From NCBI RefSeq assembly GCF_024220585.1, contig NZ_JAMXKF010000017.1, positions 1-61,254 on the forward strand: 61,254 nt of DNA. The letters run 5' to 3'. Origin of the DNA: Dyadobacter diqingensis. Lineage in GTDB: Bacteria > Bacteroidota > Bacteroidia > Cytophagales > Spirosomataceae. Positions 36,869 to 45,923 of this stretch are shown piece by piece. The notes beneath the pieces are model-generated. The model was given only the letters and a program-made list of their open reading frames with translations, ran no database searches and was not told the DNA's origin. The position numbers and the translations under genes were made by a program. Every line of letters begins with the position of its first letter. Position 1 is the first letter of the stretch.

Positions 36869-37077
36869 ACGCCAAATACGAGATAATAATGTACTGGAGT
36901 GATGAGGATAACGCTTTTATCGTCGAGGTTCCTGAGTTACCTGGTTGTATGGCTGACGGAAATACCCAAAATGAAGCACTGGCTAATATTCAATTTGTAA
37001 TAGACCAATGGATCGAAACAGCCAAAGAGCTGGGGCGTGAAATTCCAAGCCCCAAAGGAAAGTTGATTTATGCATAA
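36865..37077 (+). CDS. hicB: HicB-family antitoxin
   Basis: A 70-residue antitoxin with the partly degraded RNase-H-like HicB fold: YEIIMYWSDEDNAFIVEVPELPGCMADGNT, then a helix EALANIQFVIDQWIETAKELGREIP. It is expected to bind and block HicA. It ends shortly after the core domain and lacks the C-terminal helix-turn-helix or ribbon-helix-helix segment that many HicB proteins use to repress their own promoter, so autoregulation by DNA binding may be absent or indirect. Nine bp after its stop codon begins the stop of the MBL gene on the other strand. Confidence 0.93.
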   Translation: MNAKYEIIMYWSDEDNAFIVEVPELPGCMADGNTQNEALANIQFVIDQWIETAKELGREIPSPKGKLIYA

Positions 37078-37086
37078 ACTTTGTTC

Positions 37087-37929
37087 TCAAATAAAATTCC
37101 TCAAATCTCCACGCTCCATAATTTTCACCCCTTTTTCGGTTTGCTCTACAACGGCGGCTTCGTAGGCAGGGTCGTGTTCAAACAGTAAAATACATTTTTC
37201 TTCTGCGGCCTGTTTCAATACGTTTTCTTTTTCCTGCATCGTCAGCAAAGGTCTTACGTCGTAGCTCATGACCCATGGTAGCGGGAGGTGAAAGGATGAC
37301 GGAATTAAGTCAGCGGCGTAAATGATTTTCTGATTTTTGTAATGGATAACCGGCAGCATCATTTGCTCGGTATGTCCGTCGACGTGGATAAAATCAATAT
37401 TGGCAAAGGGTGATTTTTCATTTTCAATAAATTTCAGCTGTCCGGATTCCTTGATCGGTAAAATGTTTTCTTTCAGAAATGATGCCCTTTCCCTTGGATT
37501 CGGATTCGTGGCCCATGCCCAGTGCGAGGAGTTGGACCAATAGGTGGCGTTGGGGAAGGTAGGTAAAAGAACAGATTTGTCTGTATTATATTTTACCGCA
37601 CCACCTACATGGTCAAAATGCAAATGCGTAAGAATCACGTCCGTGACGTCCTCCGCACTAAATCCGGCTTTTTTAATAGATCCGATTAATGTTGCGTCGC
37701 CATGCAGATCATAAAATCCGAAGAATTTATCATCCTGCTTATCGCCCAGGCCGGTATCAACCAGAATCAGGCGATCTCCGTCTTCGATCAAAAGACAACG
37801 CATTGCCCAGCTGCACAGATTTTTTTCATCGGCCGGATTGTGTTTATTCCAAAGCGTTTTTGGTACAACACCGAACATCGCACCACCATCAAGTTTAAAA
37901 TAACCGGTATCGATAATATGTAGGTTCAT
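37087..37929 (-). CDS. MBL-fold metallo-hydrolase
   Basis: A 280-residue cytoplasmic hydrolase of the metallo-beta-lactamase superfamily. The zinc-binding motif H102-L-H104-F-D106-H107 is intact (THLHFDHVGG), preceded by ILVDTGLGDK. Later metal ligands are likely in HVDGHTEQM and YAADLIPS. The overall pattern (N-terminal GGAMFGVVPKTLW, VDTGLG, YWSNSSHW) is of the lactonase/methyl-parathion-hydrolase-like group, which includes quorum-quenching lactonases; the actual substrate cannot be read from the sequence. No signal peptide. It is divergent from the GH92 gene. Confidence 0.9.
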   Translation of the reverse strand: MNLHIIDTGYFKLDGGAMFGVVPKTLWNKHNPADEKNLCSWAMRCLLIEDGDRLILVDTGLGDKQDDKFFGFYDLHGDATLIGSIKKAGFSAEDVTDVILTHLHFDHVGGAVKYNTDKSVLLPTFPNATYWSNSSHWAWATNPNPRERASFLKENILPIKESGQLKFIENEKSPFANIDFIHVDGHTEQMMLPVIHYKNQKIIYAADLIPSSFHLPLPWVMSYDVRPLLTMQEKENVLKQAAEEKCILLFEHDPAYEAAVVEQTEKGVKIMERGDLRNFI

Positions 37930-37961
37930 AAGGGCAATAATCTAATTATTCGTCTTAGTAG

Positions 37962-37969
37962 TAGCTTTG
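37962..37969 (+). promoter_or_regulatory. -7 promoter element upstream of the GH92 gene
   Basis: TAGCTTTG followed by C matches TAnnTTTG, 98 bp upstream of the GH92 start, in the divergent region with the MBL gene. No -33 TTG is visible. Confidence 0.4.
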
Positions 37970-38066
37970 CCAGTAAAGTTAGTTATTAATACAGAAGTTG
38001 GTAATTCATCTTTAATAACCAATATTAAAGACCGAATGCCGGCAGTCATAACATTATTCTATTTAT

Positions 38067-40391
38067 ATGTCTCTTTTTTTACGTTTTCAAAAATTATCAG
38101 GTTGTTTCAGTGCGTTATTGCTGATGATTTTTAACGTTTCCCAGGCTCAGAAATTACCCATTCAATATGTAGAAACGAGAATTGGTACGGCTCCGGCGGC
38201 TACACAGAGTGCTAAAATGCATAGCGAAGCGGGCAGTGAATTAAAAGGACAAACCATGCCCGCTGTCGGAACGCCTTACGGGATGACGCAATGGACGCCG
38301 CAAACCAGAGCGACCGAGACAAAATGTATAGCGCCCTACTATTATGCGGACACCCGTTTTCAGGGTTTTCGGGGAACACACTGGCTTAATGGCTCCTGTG
38401 TTCAGGATTATGGAACGCTTACGGTGATGCCTCTTTCGGGAGAACTTATTGTAGATGCCGAAAAACGTGCTTCCGCATTCCGCCATGAAACAGAGGTGGC
38501 GACACCTGCTTATTATAGTTTGCTGCTCGACGATTATAAGATCAATGCCGAAGTGACTTCCCTGGCGCGTTCGGCGATGCTGCGTTTTTCGTATGAAGCA
38601 GGAAAGGAGAATTTTATCGTAGTAGAGCCTAATAGCGACGAGGGTGAGGGTTTTGTCGAAGTGTATCCTGAAAGGGGAGAGATCGTCGGCTATAATCCCG
38701 TTCACCGTATTTATCAGGGATCAGGCCAGTCGGCGGGATTCAGCGGTTATTTTGTTTTGAAATTTGACACGCCTTTTACGCAATATGGTGTTTGGGAATC
38801 TGATACGATTGTGCCCATGGGGAGGACGAGAACCGGAAAAGGAAAACGTGAAAAGCTGGGTGCTTATGTGGGTTTTGGCACCAAACAGCAGTCTGTAATT
38901 GTTCAGATCGGCACCTCGTTTACAAGTCTGGAGGGTGCGAGGCATAACCTGAAAAAGGAGCAGGCCGGTAAAAGTTTTGATGCCGTACGCAGAGCAACGG
39001 AGAAAAACTGGAACGATGCTCTGGGCAAAATGAAGGTGAAAGGTACTGAAAAAGACAAGGTTTTATTTTACAGTGCTCTCTACCGTTCGAAACTGTCACC
39101 AAGATTGTATTCTGATGTAGACGGCCAGTATCCTTCTTTTGCCGGCGGAACCCCGCTTCAAAAAACAGACGGATTTGATTATTACTGTGATTACAGCATG
39201 TGGGATACCTTCCGCGCTTCGATGCCGCTGAATGCACTTTTAGAACCTAAAAAATCCGGCGATATGATGCAGTCGCTGGTTAAAAAAGCAGAACAAGGCG
39301 GATGGATGCCCATTTTTCCGATCTGGAATCACTATACGGCTGCCATGATCGGCGACCATGTGATGTCGGTGATGGCGGATGCCTATGTTAAAAATGTAAG
39401 GAATTTTGATGTGCAAACGGGGTATAAGTATTTGCGCAAAAATGCTTTTGACGTTAACACAGATCAGAAAAGTTATGAAGCCGGCAAAGGACGACGGGGA
39501 TTAACATCGTATCTGAAATACAATTATGTCCCGTTGGAAGATAGCGTATGGCAGGCATTTCACAAACGGGAGCAGGTTTCACGGACATTGGAATATGCCT
39601 ATGACGATTTCTGTCTTTTTGTGCTGGCAGAGGAGCTCGGGTTTACCGAGGATGCGGCAGCGCTTAGAAAAAGAGCGATGAATTATCAGTATGTGATTGA
39701 TCCTTCGACGGGTTATGCACGTGGGAGGTATGCGGATGGCAGCTGGATTAAGCCTTTTGACCCATTTGCAAAACGGTCCAGTTTTATCACTGAGGGCTCG
39801 CCTGCGCAATACACCTGGTTTGTTCCACAGGATATTGCCGGCTTTAAAAAGGCCGTTGGCGGGGAGAAATATTTTGTTGCCAAGCTCGATTCGATGTTTG
39901 AAAAAGGATATTACTGGCATGGTAACGAACCGAACCACCAGATTCCATACCTGTTTGCATACGCCGGGCAACCGTGGAAAACGCAGAAATGGGTTCGTAA
40001 AATCATCAGTGAAGAGTATGATATCACGCCCGGCGGACTGAGTGGTAATGAAGACGGGGGGCAAATGTCGGGATGGCTGGCGTTTAGTATGGCCGGTCTG
40101 TATCCGGTAACACCCGGAACACCGTATTATGTTTTGGGAACGCCAGCTTTTGAAGAAGTGGTTTTTGAGCTTTCAAAAAATAAGAAATTTAAAATCAAGG
40201 CAAACAACGTATCTGATAAAGGTTTATACATCCAGTCGGCAAAGCTGAATGGCAAACCATTCACAAAAACCTATTTGTCGCATCAGGAAATTACCAATGG
40301 AGGCGAGCTGCTGCTGGAAATGGGAGAAACACCCAATGAGAAGTGGGGCAATGCAGCCTCGGATGCACCGCCGTCGTTGACGAAAGAGTAG
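38067..40391 (+). CDS. GH92-family alpha-mannosidase
   Basis: A 774-residue exported glycoside hydrolase (signal peptide about 1-28, ending SQAQ) predicted to remove alpha-linked mannose, most often alpha-1,2, with calcium and inversion of configuration. The N-terminal beta-sandwich contains VETRIGTAPAATQS and the C-terminal alpha/alpha-barrel contains FDYYCDYSMWDTFRA. The catalytic motifs are GNEP with Glu621 (predicted acid) and GNED with Asp663 (predicted base), in SGNEDGGQMSGWLAFSMAGLYPV. It is a lone gene outside any susCD locus, so it probably trims mannose-bearing glycans in the periplasm. The exact linkage is inference. Confidence 0.95.
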   Translation: MSLFLRFQKLSGCFSALLLMIFNVSQAQKLPIQYVETRIGTAPAATQSAKMHSEAGSELKGQTMPAVGTPYGMTQWTPQTRATETKCIAPYYYADTRFQGFRGTHWLNGSCVQDYGTLTVMPLSGELIVDAEKRASAFRHETEVATPAYYSLLLDDYKINAEVTSLARSAMLRFSYEAGKENFIVVEPNSDEGEGFVEVYPERGEIVGYNPVHRIYQGSGQSAGFSGYFVLKFDTPFTQYGVWESDTIVPMGRTRTGKGKREKLGAYVGFGTKQQSVIVQIGTSFTSLEGARHNLKKEQAGKSFDAVRRATEKNWNDALGKMKVKGTEKDKVLFYSALYRSKLSPRLYSDVDGQYPSFAGGTPLQKTDGFDYYCDYSMWDTFRASMPLNALLEPKKSGDMMQSLVKKAEQGGWMPIFPIWNHYTAAMIGDHVMSVMADAYVKNVRNFDVQTGYKYLRKNAFDVNTDQKSYEAGKGRRGLTSYLKYNYVPLEDSVWQAFHKREQVSRTLEYAYDDFCLFVLAEELGFTEDAAALRKRAMNYQYVIDPSTGYARGRYADGSWIKPFDPFAKRSSFITEGSPAQYTWFVPQDIAGFKKAVGGEKYFVAKLDSMFEKGYYWHGNEPNHQIPYLFAYAGQPWKTQKWVRKIISEEYDITPGGLSGNEDGGQMSGWLAFSMAGLYPVTPGTPYYVLGTPAFEEVVFELSKNKKFKIKANNVSDKGLYIQSAKLNGKPFTKTYLSHQEITNGGELLLEMGETPNEKWGNAASDAPPSLTKE

Positions 40392-40507
40392 TCATCTGAG
40401 CCATTGTTAAGTCAATGTCTTGCATATGTAGTATTATGCTGTGTTATTATTGTATTAAAGTGAATATTGGTAAAATATAATTTCGATAATTAAGTTTTTT
40501 GCGATAT

Positions 40508-40515
40508 TAAATTTG
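40508..40515 (+). promoter_or_regulatory. -7 promoter element upstream of the flavoprotein gene
   Basis: TAAATTTG matches TAnnTTTG, 60 bp before the ATG at 40576. The -33 region has no TTG at the usual spacing. Confidence 0.35.
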
Positions 40516-40575
40516 TAATCGAGTAATGGGTTGACTAATTTTCGTTTGAATCGTCGTCCTATTACTCCCTTTCAA

Positions 40576-41724
40576 ATGAATCGTAGAAACTTTTTCCAAA
40601 AAGCTGTTCCGGCCAGTCTGGCACTTGGTGCTGTTGCAACATCCTGCGCACCGAAAACACAGTTACAATATCCCGACAAACATTTTCATATCAGTCGCGG
40701 TTATCATCAGATTCCTAAATTGCGGCTTTCGATGGACCGTATCGTGAAGGAAACCGTGGGATTGCGTCCTTTCCGCCCGTCAGGTCCGCGTATTGAAACG
40801 GAGGCCCTGGGAAATAAAACGATCGTGCATAATTATGGCCACGGTGGCAGCGGGTGGTCATTGTCGTGGGGAACGGGTGACATGGCGAGGAAAATGGTTT
40901 TGGCGACCAATGAGAAAAAGATCGCATTGCTGGGCTGTGGGACGGTTGGTATTGCCACCGCGCGATTGTTGCAGGAAAGTGGCTGTGAGGTAACGATATA
41001 TACGAAGGATGTTCCCCCTAATATCACCAGCAATCTGGCAACGGGTACCTGGTCGCCGGCTTCCCGGGTTTGCGATGTAAAAGTTGCCAAACCAGAATTT
41101 AAGGCGATCTGGGAGGACGCAACACGGTTTTCTTTCCGACGTTTTCAGTTCCTTTTAGGGATGAACGATATAGCCTGCTGGGCTGAGGAGTATGGCGTTT
41201 TTGAAAAAGAACCTGTATATATCCCCGGAGCCGGCGGTGAAGATTTTGAAATTCATGGTCTAATTCCCGAGCGCGTAAAACTGACCGAAAAAGAGCATCC
41301 GTTCAAAGCCGGCCATGTGACCAGACGTTCCAATCTGATGTTCAACATCCCGACGTACCTGAGACACCACTTGAATGATTTTCTCATGTTTGGCGGAAAA
41401 GTAAAAATCCAGGAGATCAAAAAACTGGAAGATATTGATGCACTGCCGGAACGTGTGGTTGTCAATTGTATGGGATTAGGCGCCAAACCCGTTTTCAATG
41501 ATCAGGAATTAACGCCGGTATCCGGGCAGCTTTCGTGCCTGATTCCTCAAAGCGAGGTTAATTACAAATTGTATACCCAGGGCGCAAATTTCATTTCACG
41601 TAAAGACGGAATTTATATCGGTAGCAACGGCATCCTGGGAAACTGGGACACAACCCCAAGCAGAGAACAAACCGAAAAAACCGTAGGGATCATTCAAAAA
41701 CTGATGGAAAACATGAGAGGGTGA
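40576..41724 (+). CDS. Tat-exported FAD-dependent oxidoreductase (D-amino-acid-oxidase-like)
   Basis: A 382-residue flavoprotein. Its start MNRRNFFQKAVPASLALGA is a twin-arginine signal (RR at 3-4, then NFF), and a Cys at residue 24 (ATSC) could be lipidated. The FAD-binding Rossmann motif is ALLGCGTVGIATARLLQESG near residue 115, unusually far from the N terminus because of the signal and an inserted region of about 90 residues. Later motifs are VVNCMGLGAKPVF and the DAO-type C-terminal YIGSNGILGNWDTTPS. Export by Tat would fit a protein folded with FAD before transport. The substrate is unknown; D-amino acids are possible. The ATG at 40576 is chosen over a TTG 15 codons upstream because it gives a clean Tat signal. 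Confidence 0.88.
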   Translation: MNRRNFFQKAVPASLALGAVATSCAPKTQLQYPDKHFHISRGYHQIPKLRLSMDRIVKETVGLRPFRPSGPRIETEALGNKTIVHNYGHGGSGWSLSWGTGDMARKMVLATNEKKIALLGCGTVGIATARLLQESGCEVTIYTKDVPPNITSNLATGTWSPASRVCDVKVAKPEFKAIWEDATRFSFRRFQFLLGMNDIACWAEEYGVFEKEPVYIPGAGGEDFEIHGLIPERVKLTEKEHPFKAGHVTRRSNLMFNIPTYLRHHLNDFLMFGGKVKIQEIKKLEDIDALPERVVVNCMGLGAKPVFNDQELTPVSGQLSCLIPQSEVNYKLYTQGANFISRKDGIYIGSNGILGNWDTTPSREQTEKTVGIIQKLMENMRG

Positions 41725-41781
41725 TTGGCATGACGAATTGAGAATGAAAAATGAAAAATAACGAAACACTCCAACCACCAA

Positions 41782-41825
41782 AACCCTGAAAGGGTTAATA
41801 TCTTAGCCCGGGGCAACGCCCCGGG
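41782..41825. repeat. two adjacent REP-like palindromes
   Basis: AACCCT-GAA-AGGGTT (41782-41796) and CCCGGGGC-AAC-GCCCCGGG (41807-41825) sit 10 bp apart. The core ACCCTTTCAGGGTTT of the first (read on the minus strand) also occurs in both direct repeats at the right edge of the window (61085 and 61238). No associated transposase gene is in the window. Confidence 0.75.
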
Positions 41826-41842
41826 GTTATTAGTGGGATTCG

Positions 41843-41985
41843 GCCATCAATCGTTCTCCCACACATCCATCATTTCCCCCATCGTCATTCGTCACCCCGG
41901 TCAATTGCCTCCTCGCCATCAACCATTCTCCCGCCCATCGTCAATCGTCATCATTCCCCAAAACATCACCCGCACTCACCCCGGT
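41843..41985. repeat. degenerate ~72-bp direct repeat, C-rich on the plus strand
   Basis: GCCATCAATCGTTCTCCC at 41843 and GCCATCAACCATTCTCCC at 41915 start two related stretches that continue with CATC, CGTCAATCGTC and CATCACCC-type pieces. The plus strand is poor in G throughout. Confidence 0.5.
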
Positions 41986-42083
41986 TTTTTGTTTTCCCCC
42001 CGCTAACTCCTAAATTCACGTTTTAATTTATTCCCGAAAGGATAACGAATATTTTTCTTTCGACTAAAATCATCAATAAAAAC

Positions 42084-43994
42084 ATGAATAAAATTTGGTA
42101 TGCGGCTGGGTTAGTCCTGATTTCATTCGGGTCGCAAGCTCAGAATTTACTCTCTCCTGAACAGCTTTGGAACCTTGGCCGCGTTTCAGGCCTGGGATTG
42201 TCTCTTGATAAGAAAAACGTTATTTATTCGGTAAGCACGCCCAATGCAGAGGAAAATAAAAGTGCCAGAAAGTTGTACAGTATACCTGTTAGCGGTGGTA
42301 CGGCGGTTGAAATTACAAGTACGGAAGGCGTGTTGGCAAATGATAAAATTTCACCTGACGGCAAACATATCATCAGTAGTGACGCTGTAAAGGTAAAAGA
42401 TATCATCGGTTCGGATAAGTATCCGGATTTGAAAAAATCCAATGCCTATGTGTTTACATCGCTGAATTACCGTCACTGGGATACCTGGGAGGATGGGAAA
42501 TTTGATCACGTTTTCGTTGCCCCTTTTACAAACGGAGCTGCGGGTGAAGCAAAGGATATTATGGCTGGTGAAGCATTTGATTGTCCTCAGAAACCTTTCG
42601 GCGGAGACGAAGACTTTATCTGGAATCCGGATAGCAAGCGTGTTTTATACGTAACAAAAAAGAAATTCGGTACAGACTACACCGTTAGCACCAACACCGA
42701 TTTGTACGAATATGATATCGAAAAAGGAACTACCAAAAACCTTACGGAAGAAAATAAAGGTTACGACATAGCGCCTGCTTACAACACAAAAGGCCAGCTT
42801 GCATGGCTGCAAATGAAAAGGGATGGTTATGAGGCGGATAAGCAGGATATCATTGTTTCTAACGGAAATGTCAAAATTAACCTGACCGGCCAACGTGACG
42901 ATATCCATGTAGAAGGGTTCAAGTGGGCGGAAGATGACCGGACCATTTTTTTCTGGGCTCCGATTGACGGAACGATTCAGTTGTTCAGAGTGAATTATCC
43001 CGGACTGACGAAAATTGCCGTAACCATTACGCAGATCACAAAAGGAGATTTTGATGTTACCGGCGTGGTTGGACAGGTTGGCAATACGCTGATTGTTTCC
43101 AGAAATGACATGAACAATGCGGCGGAGTTATTTACGGTTGACATTACCAACGGAACGATGAAACCGTTGACACATGTCAATGACGATATCAACGCATCAC
43201 TTGCAAAATGTAAAACGGAACGCAAGTTCGTGACTACGACAGATAACAAGAAAATGCTGGTTTGGGTAGTTTATCCACCAAATTTTGATCCTGCCAAAAA
43301 ATATCCAACCCTGCTTTATTGCCAGGGAGGTCCGCAGGCACCATTGACACAGTTTTATTCCTACCGCTGGAATTTTCAATTAATGGCTTCCCAGGGATAT
43401 ATTGTCGTTGCACCTAATCGCAGAGGAATGCCGGGGCACGGAACGCAATGGAACGAGCAGGTAAGCAAGGACTGGGGAGGTCAGGTTATTAAAGATTATC
43501 TGAGCGCCATTGATGCGGTTTCAAAAGAATCTTATGTCGACAAAAGTCGGCTGGGATGCGTTGGGGCAAGTTTTGGCGGATTTTCAGTATTTGCCTTGGA
43601 AGGAGAACACGCAGGTCGTTTCAAAACTTTTGTCTCGCATGACGGTGTTTTTGATTTCAGAAGCATGTACGGCACAACAGACGAAATGTTTTTTGAAAAC
43701 TGGGAAAAAGGCGGTCCTTACTGGGACAAAAAGAATACGGTTGCGCAGCGGTCATTCAGCCAGTCGCCAAGTAATTTCGTGGACAAATGGAATACACCGA
43801 TTTTCATAATTCAGGGTGGAAAAGACTACCGCGTGCCGATTGAGCAGGGCTTACAGGCATTTCAGGCGGCACAATTAAAGGGGATCAAAAGTAAGTTATT
43901 GTACCTGCCGGATGAAAACCACTGGGTACTCAGCGCGCAAAATGCGTTGGTATGGCAGCGTGAATTTTTCGGTTGGTTAAAAGAGACATTATAG
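42084..43994 (+). CDS. S9-family (DPP/acylaminoacyl-type) serine peptidase
   Basis: A 636-residue exported peptidase (signal peptide ending SQAQ, about residue 20). The N-terminal two thirds form a beta-propeller (WD40-like PD40 pieces such as KISPDGKHIISSD and IWNPDSKRVLYV). The C-terminal alpha/beta-hydrolase domain carries the triad Ser496 (GASFGG), Asp581 (GGKDYRVP) and His613 (DENHW). It probably removes dipeptides or short peptides from N termini in the periplasm. It is followed by a strong terminator and stands alone. Confidence 0.95.
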   Translation: MNKIWYAAGLVLISFGSQAQNLLSPEQLWNLGRVSGLGLSLDKKNVIYSVSTPNAEENKSARKLYSIPVSGGTAVEITSTEGVLANDKISPDGKHIISSDAVKVKDIIGSDKYPDLKKSNAYVFTSLNYRHWDTWEDGKFDHVFVAPFTNGAAGEAKDIMAGEAFDCPQKPFGGDEDFIWNPDSKRVLYVTKKKFGTDYTVSTNTDLYEYDIEKGTTKNLTEENKGYDIAPAYNTKGQLAWLQMKRDGYEADKQDIIVSNGNVKINLTGQRDDIHVEGFKWAEDDRTIFFWAPIDGTIQLFRVNYPGLTKIAVTITQITKGDFDVTGVVGQVGNTLIVSRNDMNNAAELFTVDITNGTMKPLTHVNDDINASLAKCKTERKFVTTTDNKKMLVWVVYPPNFDPAKKYPTLLYCQGGPQAPLTQFYSYRWNFQLMASQGYIVVAPNRRGMPGHGTQWNEQVSKDWGGQVIKDYLSAIDAVSKESYVDKSRLGCVGASFGGFSVFALEGEHAGRFKTFVSHDGVFDFRSMYGTTDEMFFENWEKGGPYWDKKNTVAQRSFSQSPSNFVDKWNTPIFIIQGGKDYRVPIEQGLQAFQAAQLKGIKSKLLYLPDENHWVLSAQNALVWQREFFGWLKETL

Positions 43995-44041
43995 GATTGG
44001 TTGGTTCAATCCGGGTTGAGTAAATATGGTAAGTTTTTGAT

Positions 44042-44073
44042 CACCAGGTGTATAACATGCCTGGTGTTTTTTT
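44042..44073 (+). terminator. terminator of the S9 peptidase gene
   Basis: CACCAGG and CCTGGTG form a 7-bp stem with an 11-nt loop, followed by seven U residues, 48 bp after the stop codon. Confidence 0.85.
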
Positions 44074-44090
44074 ATAAGCTTATTTTAAAC

Positions 44091-44834
44091 TCAAGTTACC
44101 TTCCCAATCCGCAAAAGTGTTGGAAAGCAAACTTCTTTCTTTTCGTCCTCTCGCCAAATGTCTTGCAGTTTTTGCCGTACCTCTTCAACCGGATTAACGC
44201 CATTGGCTTTAATATAATGCTGCACGGCAGACCAGGTATTAAGATATCCCGTTAATTCATCCAGCGTCCAGTTAACTTTTTGAGCGAACTCAGGTGCTGG
44301 AATTTCGCGGAAGGGAAAAGGAATCGTTTGATATTTTTCGTCGAGGTATTTCCGCTCCTTATCCCAATATTGATCTCCCAGAATATCTTTATAAAAGTGC
44401 AGAATCACACGGTCGCAGGCTTCGTCGATCTGCATCAGATTGTAACCGATCACGGCAAGTACGCCGTCCGGCTTTAATGTAGTCCTGACTTTTGCATAAA
44501 ATTTGTCGAAATCAAACCAGTGGATCGCCTGCGCAACCGTGATCAGATCGAAGGAATTTTCCCGGAAAGGTGCTTCTTCGGCGCTTACAACCTGATAGGT
44601 TATGTTGTCTTTTTTTACCGCATTGGCAATCTGATTTTCGCTGATATCCGTGGCATCTACATGTAAAAACGGATCCGCGAGTTTAGCAGCCAGTTGTCCA
44701 TTCCCCGTCCCACAATCCCATACTGCCGTTTTATCGGGGACCTGAGACAAGATAAAAGCTATTGCTTCGTCCGGATAAGTGGGCCTGAAAACCGAATATT
44801 CTTTCGATTGTTTTGAAAAATTATCTTTCATCAC
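44091..44834 (-). CDS. class I SAM-dependent methyltransferase
   Basis: A 247-residue cytoplasmic methyltransferase. Motif I is VWDCGTGNGQLA at residues 38-49, the acidic motif II is VDATDISENQI, and the post-motif region contains AEEAPFRENSFDLITVAQAIHWFDFDKFY, which is typical of the UbiE/SmtA-like (Methyltransf_11) group. The C-terminal half, with LTGYLNTWSAVQHYIK, is typical of its TMT1/YeeR-like relatives. The substrate is unknown. It lies 31 bp downstream of the esterase gene on the same strand, so the two may be cotranscribed. Confidence 0.88.
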   Translation of the reverse strand: MMKDNFSKQSKEYSVFRPTYPDEAIAFILSQVPDKTAVWDCGTGNGQLAAKLADPFLHVDATDISENQIANAVKKDNITYQVVSAEEAPFRENSFDLITVAQAIHWFDFDKFYAKVRTTLKPDGVLAVIGYNLMQIDEACDRVILHFYKDILGDQYWDKERKYLDEKYQTIPFPFREIPAPEFAQKVNWTLDELTGYLNTWSAVQHYIKANGVNPVEEVRQKLQDIWREDEKKEVCFPTLLRIGKVT

Positions 44835-44865
44835 TCATTTGTTTTACTCCGTTTTTAATGACAAT

Positions 44866-45738
44866 TTATCTCCGGAAACTCTGGCCCGTAAATTTCAGAA
44901 CTTCTGGTAAAGCGGTACGCCAATAGGTCCAGGTATGCGCGCCATCCCTCACCCGAAATTCATGTGGAATACCCTTGTCCATCAGACTGGCATGCAACAC
45001 CATATTTCCTTTCACCAGGGCATCATCGTCACCGCAATCTATATAATAACGAACGGTTTTAAGTTTTTCAGGATTTACGGTTTCAATAATTTTCAGAATG
45101 GAGTTTTTGTAGTAAAAATCGGTAAGCCTGGCTTTGCCTTTCAGATTCGGTCCGTAAATCGTGGTATACCGGCTTTCCCATCTTTCATCCGGCATAGCCA
45201 TCATCTCTTCGTCGGTCCTCACGGCCGCACTGAGCGCGGATGCTGCGGCGAATAAATCCGGATGTTTTGTCGCATAAAGCAAAGTTCCAAAACCGCCCAT
45301 TGACAGCCCTGCTACCGCTCTGAACTCCTTTTTTGCCCGGGTACGATAGGTGGCATCGATGTATGGAATAAATTCTTCCGTAAAGAAATCTTCGTATCGC
45401 CCCTTGTTATCGTACGTATTCATGTACCAGGTCACTTCTGCATCCGGCATTACGATGATCATGGGCGGAGCGTCACCGCTGTTAATGGTTTTATCTGCTA
45501 TTTCCTGCGCCTGACCAAATTGTGTCCAACCCGTTTCATCGTCGGAGTAACCGTGAAGAAGGTACAAGACCGGATAATTTCTATTGGTTTTATCATAGTC
45601 AGCCGGAAGATAAATGTTGTACTTTACTTCTTTTCCAAGCAATTTACTTTTTACTTTCAGGCTTTCCCGGATAACGCCCTGTTGTGCGAAAGCGCTCGTG
45701 GAAGTTAACAGAATAAGGAACAGCAATACTTTTTTCAT
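44866..45738 (-). CDS. exported esterase of the putative-esterase (EstD/Fes-like) family
   Basis: A 290-residue alpha/beta hydrolase with a signal peptide ending SAFAQ (residue 19). The nucleophile is Ser146 in GLSMGGFG. Other motifs are YPVLYLLHGYSDDETGW and IIVMPD near the oxyanion hole, with a likely Asp in DCGDDDALV and His in DGAHTWTYW. The fold group includes feruloyl and acetyl-xylan esterases, S-formylglutathione hydrolases and antigen-85-like acyltransferases; the actual ester is unknown. It is upstream of the methyltransferase on the minus strand and divergent from the polysaccharide deacetylase gene. Confidence 0.92.
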   Translation of the reverse strand: MKKVLLFLILLTSTSAFAQQGVIRESLKVKSKLLGKEVKYNIYLPADYDKTNRNYPVLYLLHGYSDDETGWTQFGQAQEIADKTINSGDAPPMIIVMPDAEVTWYMNTYDNKGRYEDFFTEEFIPYIDATYRTRAKKEFRAVAGLSMGGFGTLLYATKHPDLFAAASALSAAVRTDEEMMAMPDERWESRYTTIYGPNLKGKARLTDFYYKNSILKIIETVNPEKLKTVRYYIDCGDDDALVKGNMVLHASLMDKGIPHEFRVRDGAHTWTYWRTALPEVLKFTGQSFRR

Positions 45739-45801
45739 CGGAACGGGCAGAATTAAAGGTTATCGACTTTTACTAAAAGTTGGATTTTTTAAAATACTAC
45801 C

Positions 45802-45809
45802 CAAAGATA
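45802..45809 (-). promoter_or_regulatory. -7 promoter element upstream of the esterase gene
   Basis: On the minus strand the sequence reads TATCTTTG, a TAnnTTTG match 63 bp upstream of the start codon at 45738. No -33 TTG is at the right distance. Confidence 0.35.
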
Positions 45810-45923
45810 TTGTAGCGGCGGGTCCGGGTTGGTTTTAGTCCGCATTGTTTTTATTAAATTTTACGCAAAAGTTCTTTTTAAGCGGAATATTAAGTTAGTT
45901 CGCGGTATGACTACGCGTGATTT

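Larger units (their letters stand above)
41725..42083. other. 359-bp intergenic region with REP-like palindromes and a G-poor repeat
   Basis: Between the flavoprotein gene and the S9 peptidase gene. It starts with a short A-rich stretch, then two adjacent palindromes (41782-41825), then a direct repeat on a G-poor, C-rich strand (copies from 41843 and 41915). No gene or TAnnTTTG box was seen. Confidence 0.6.
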
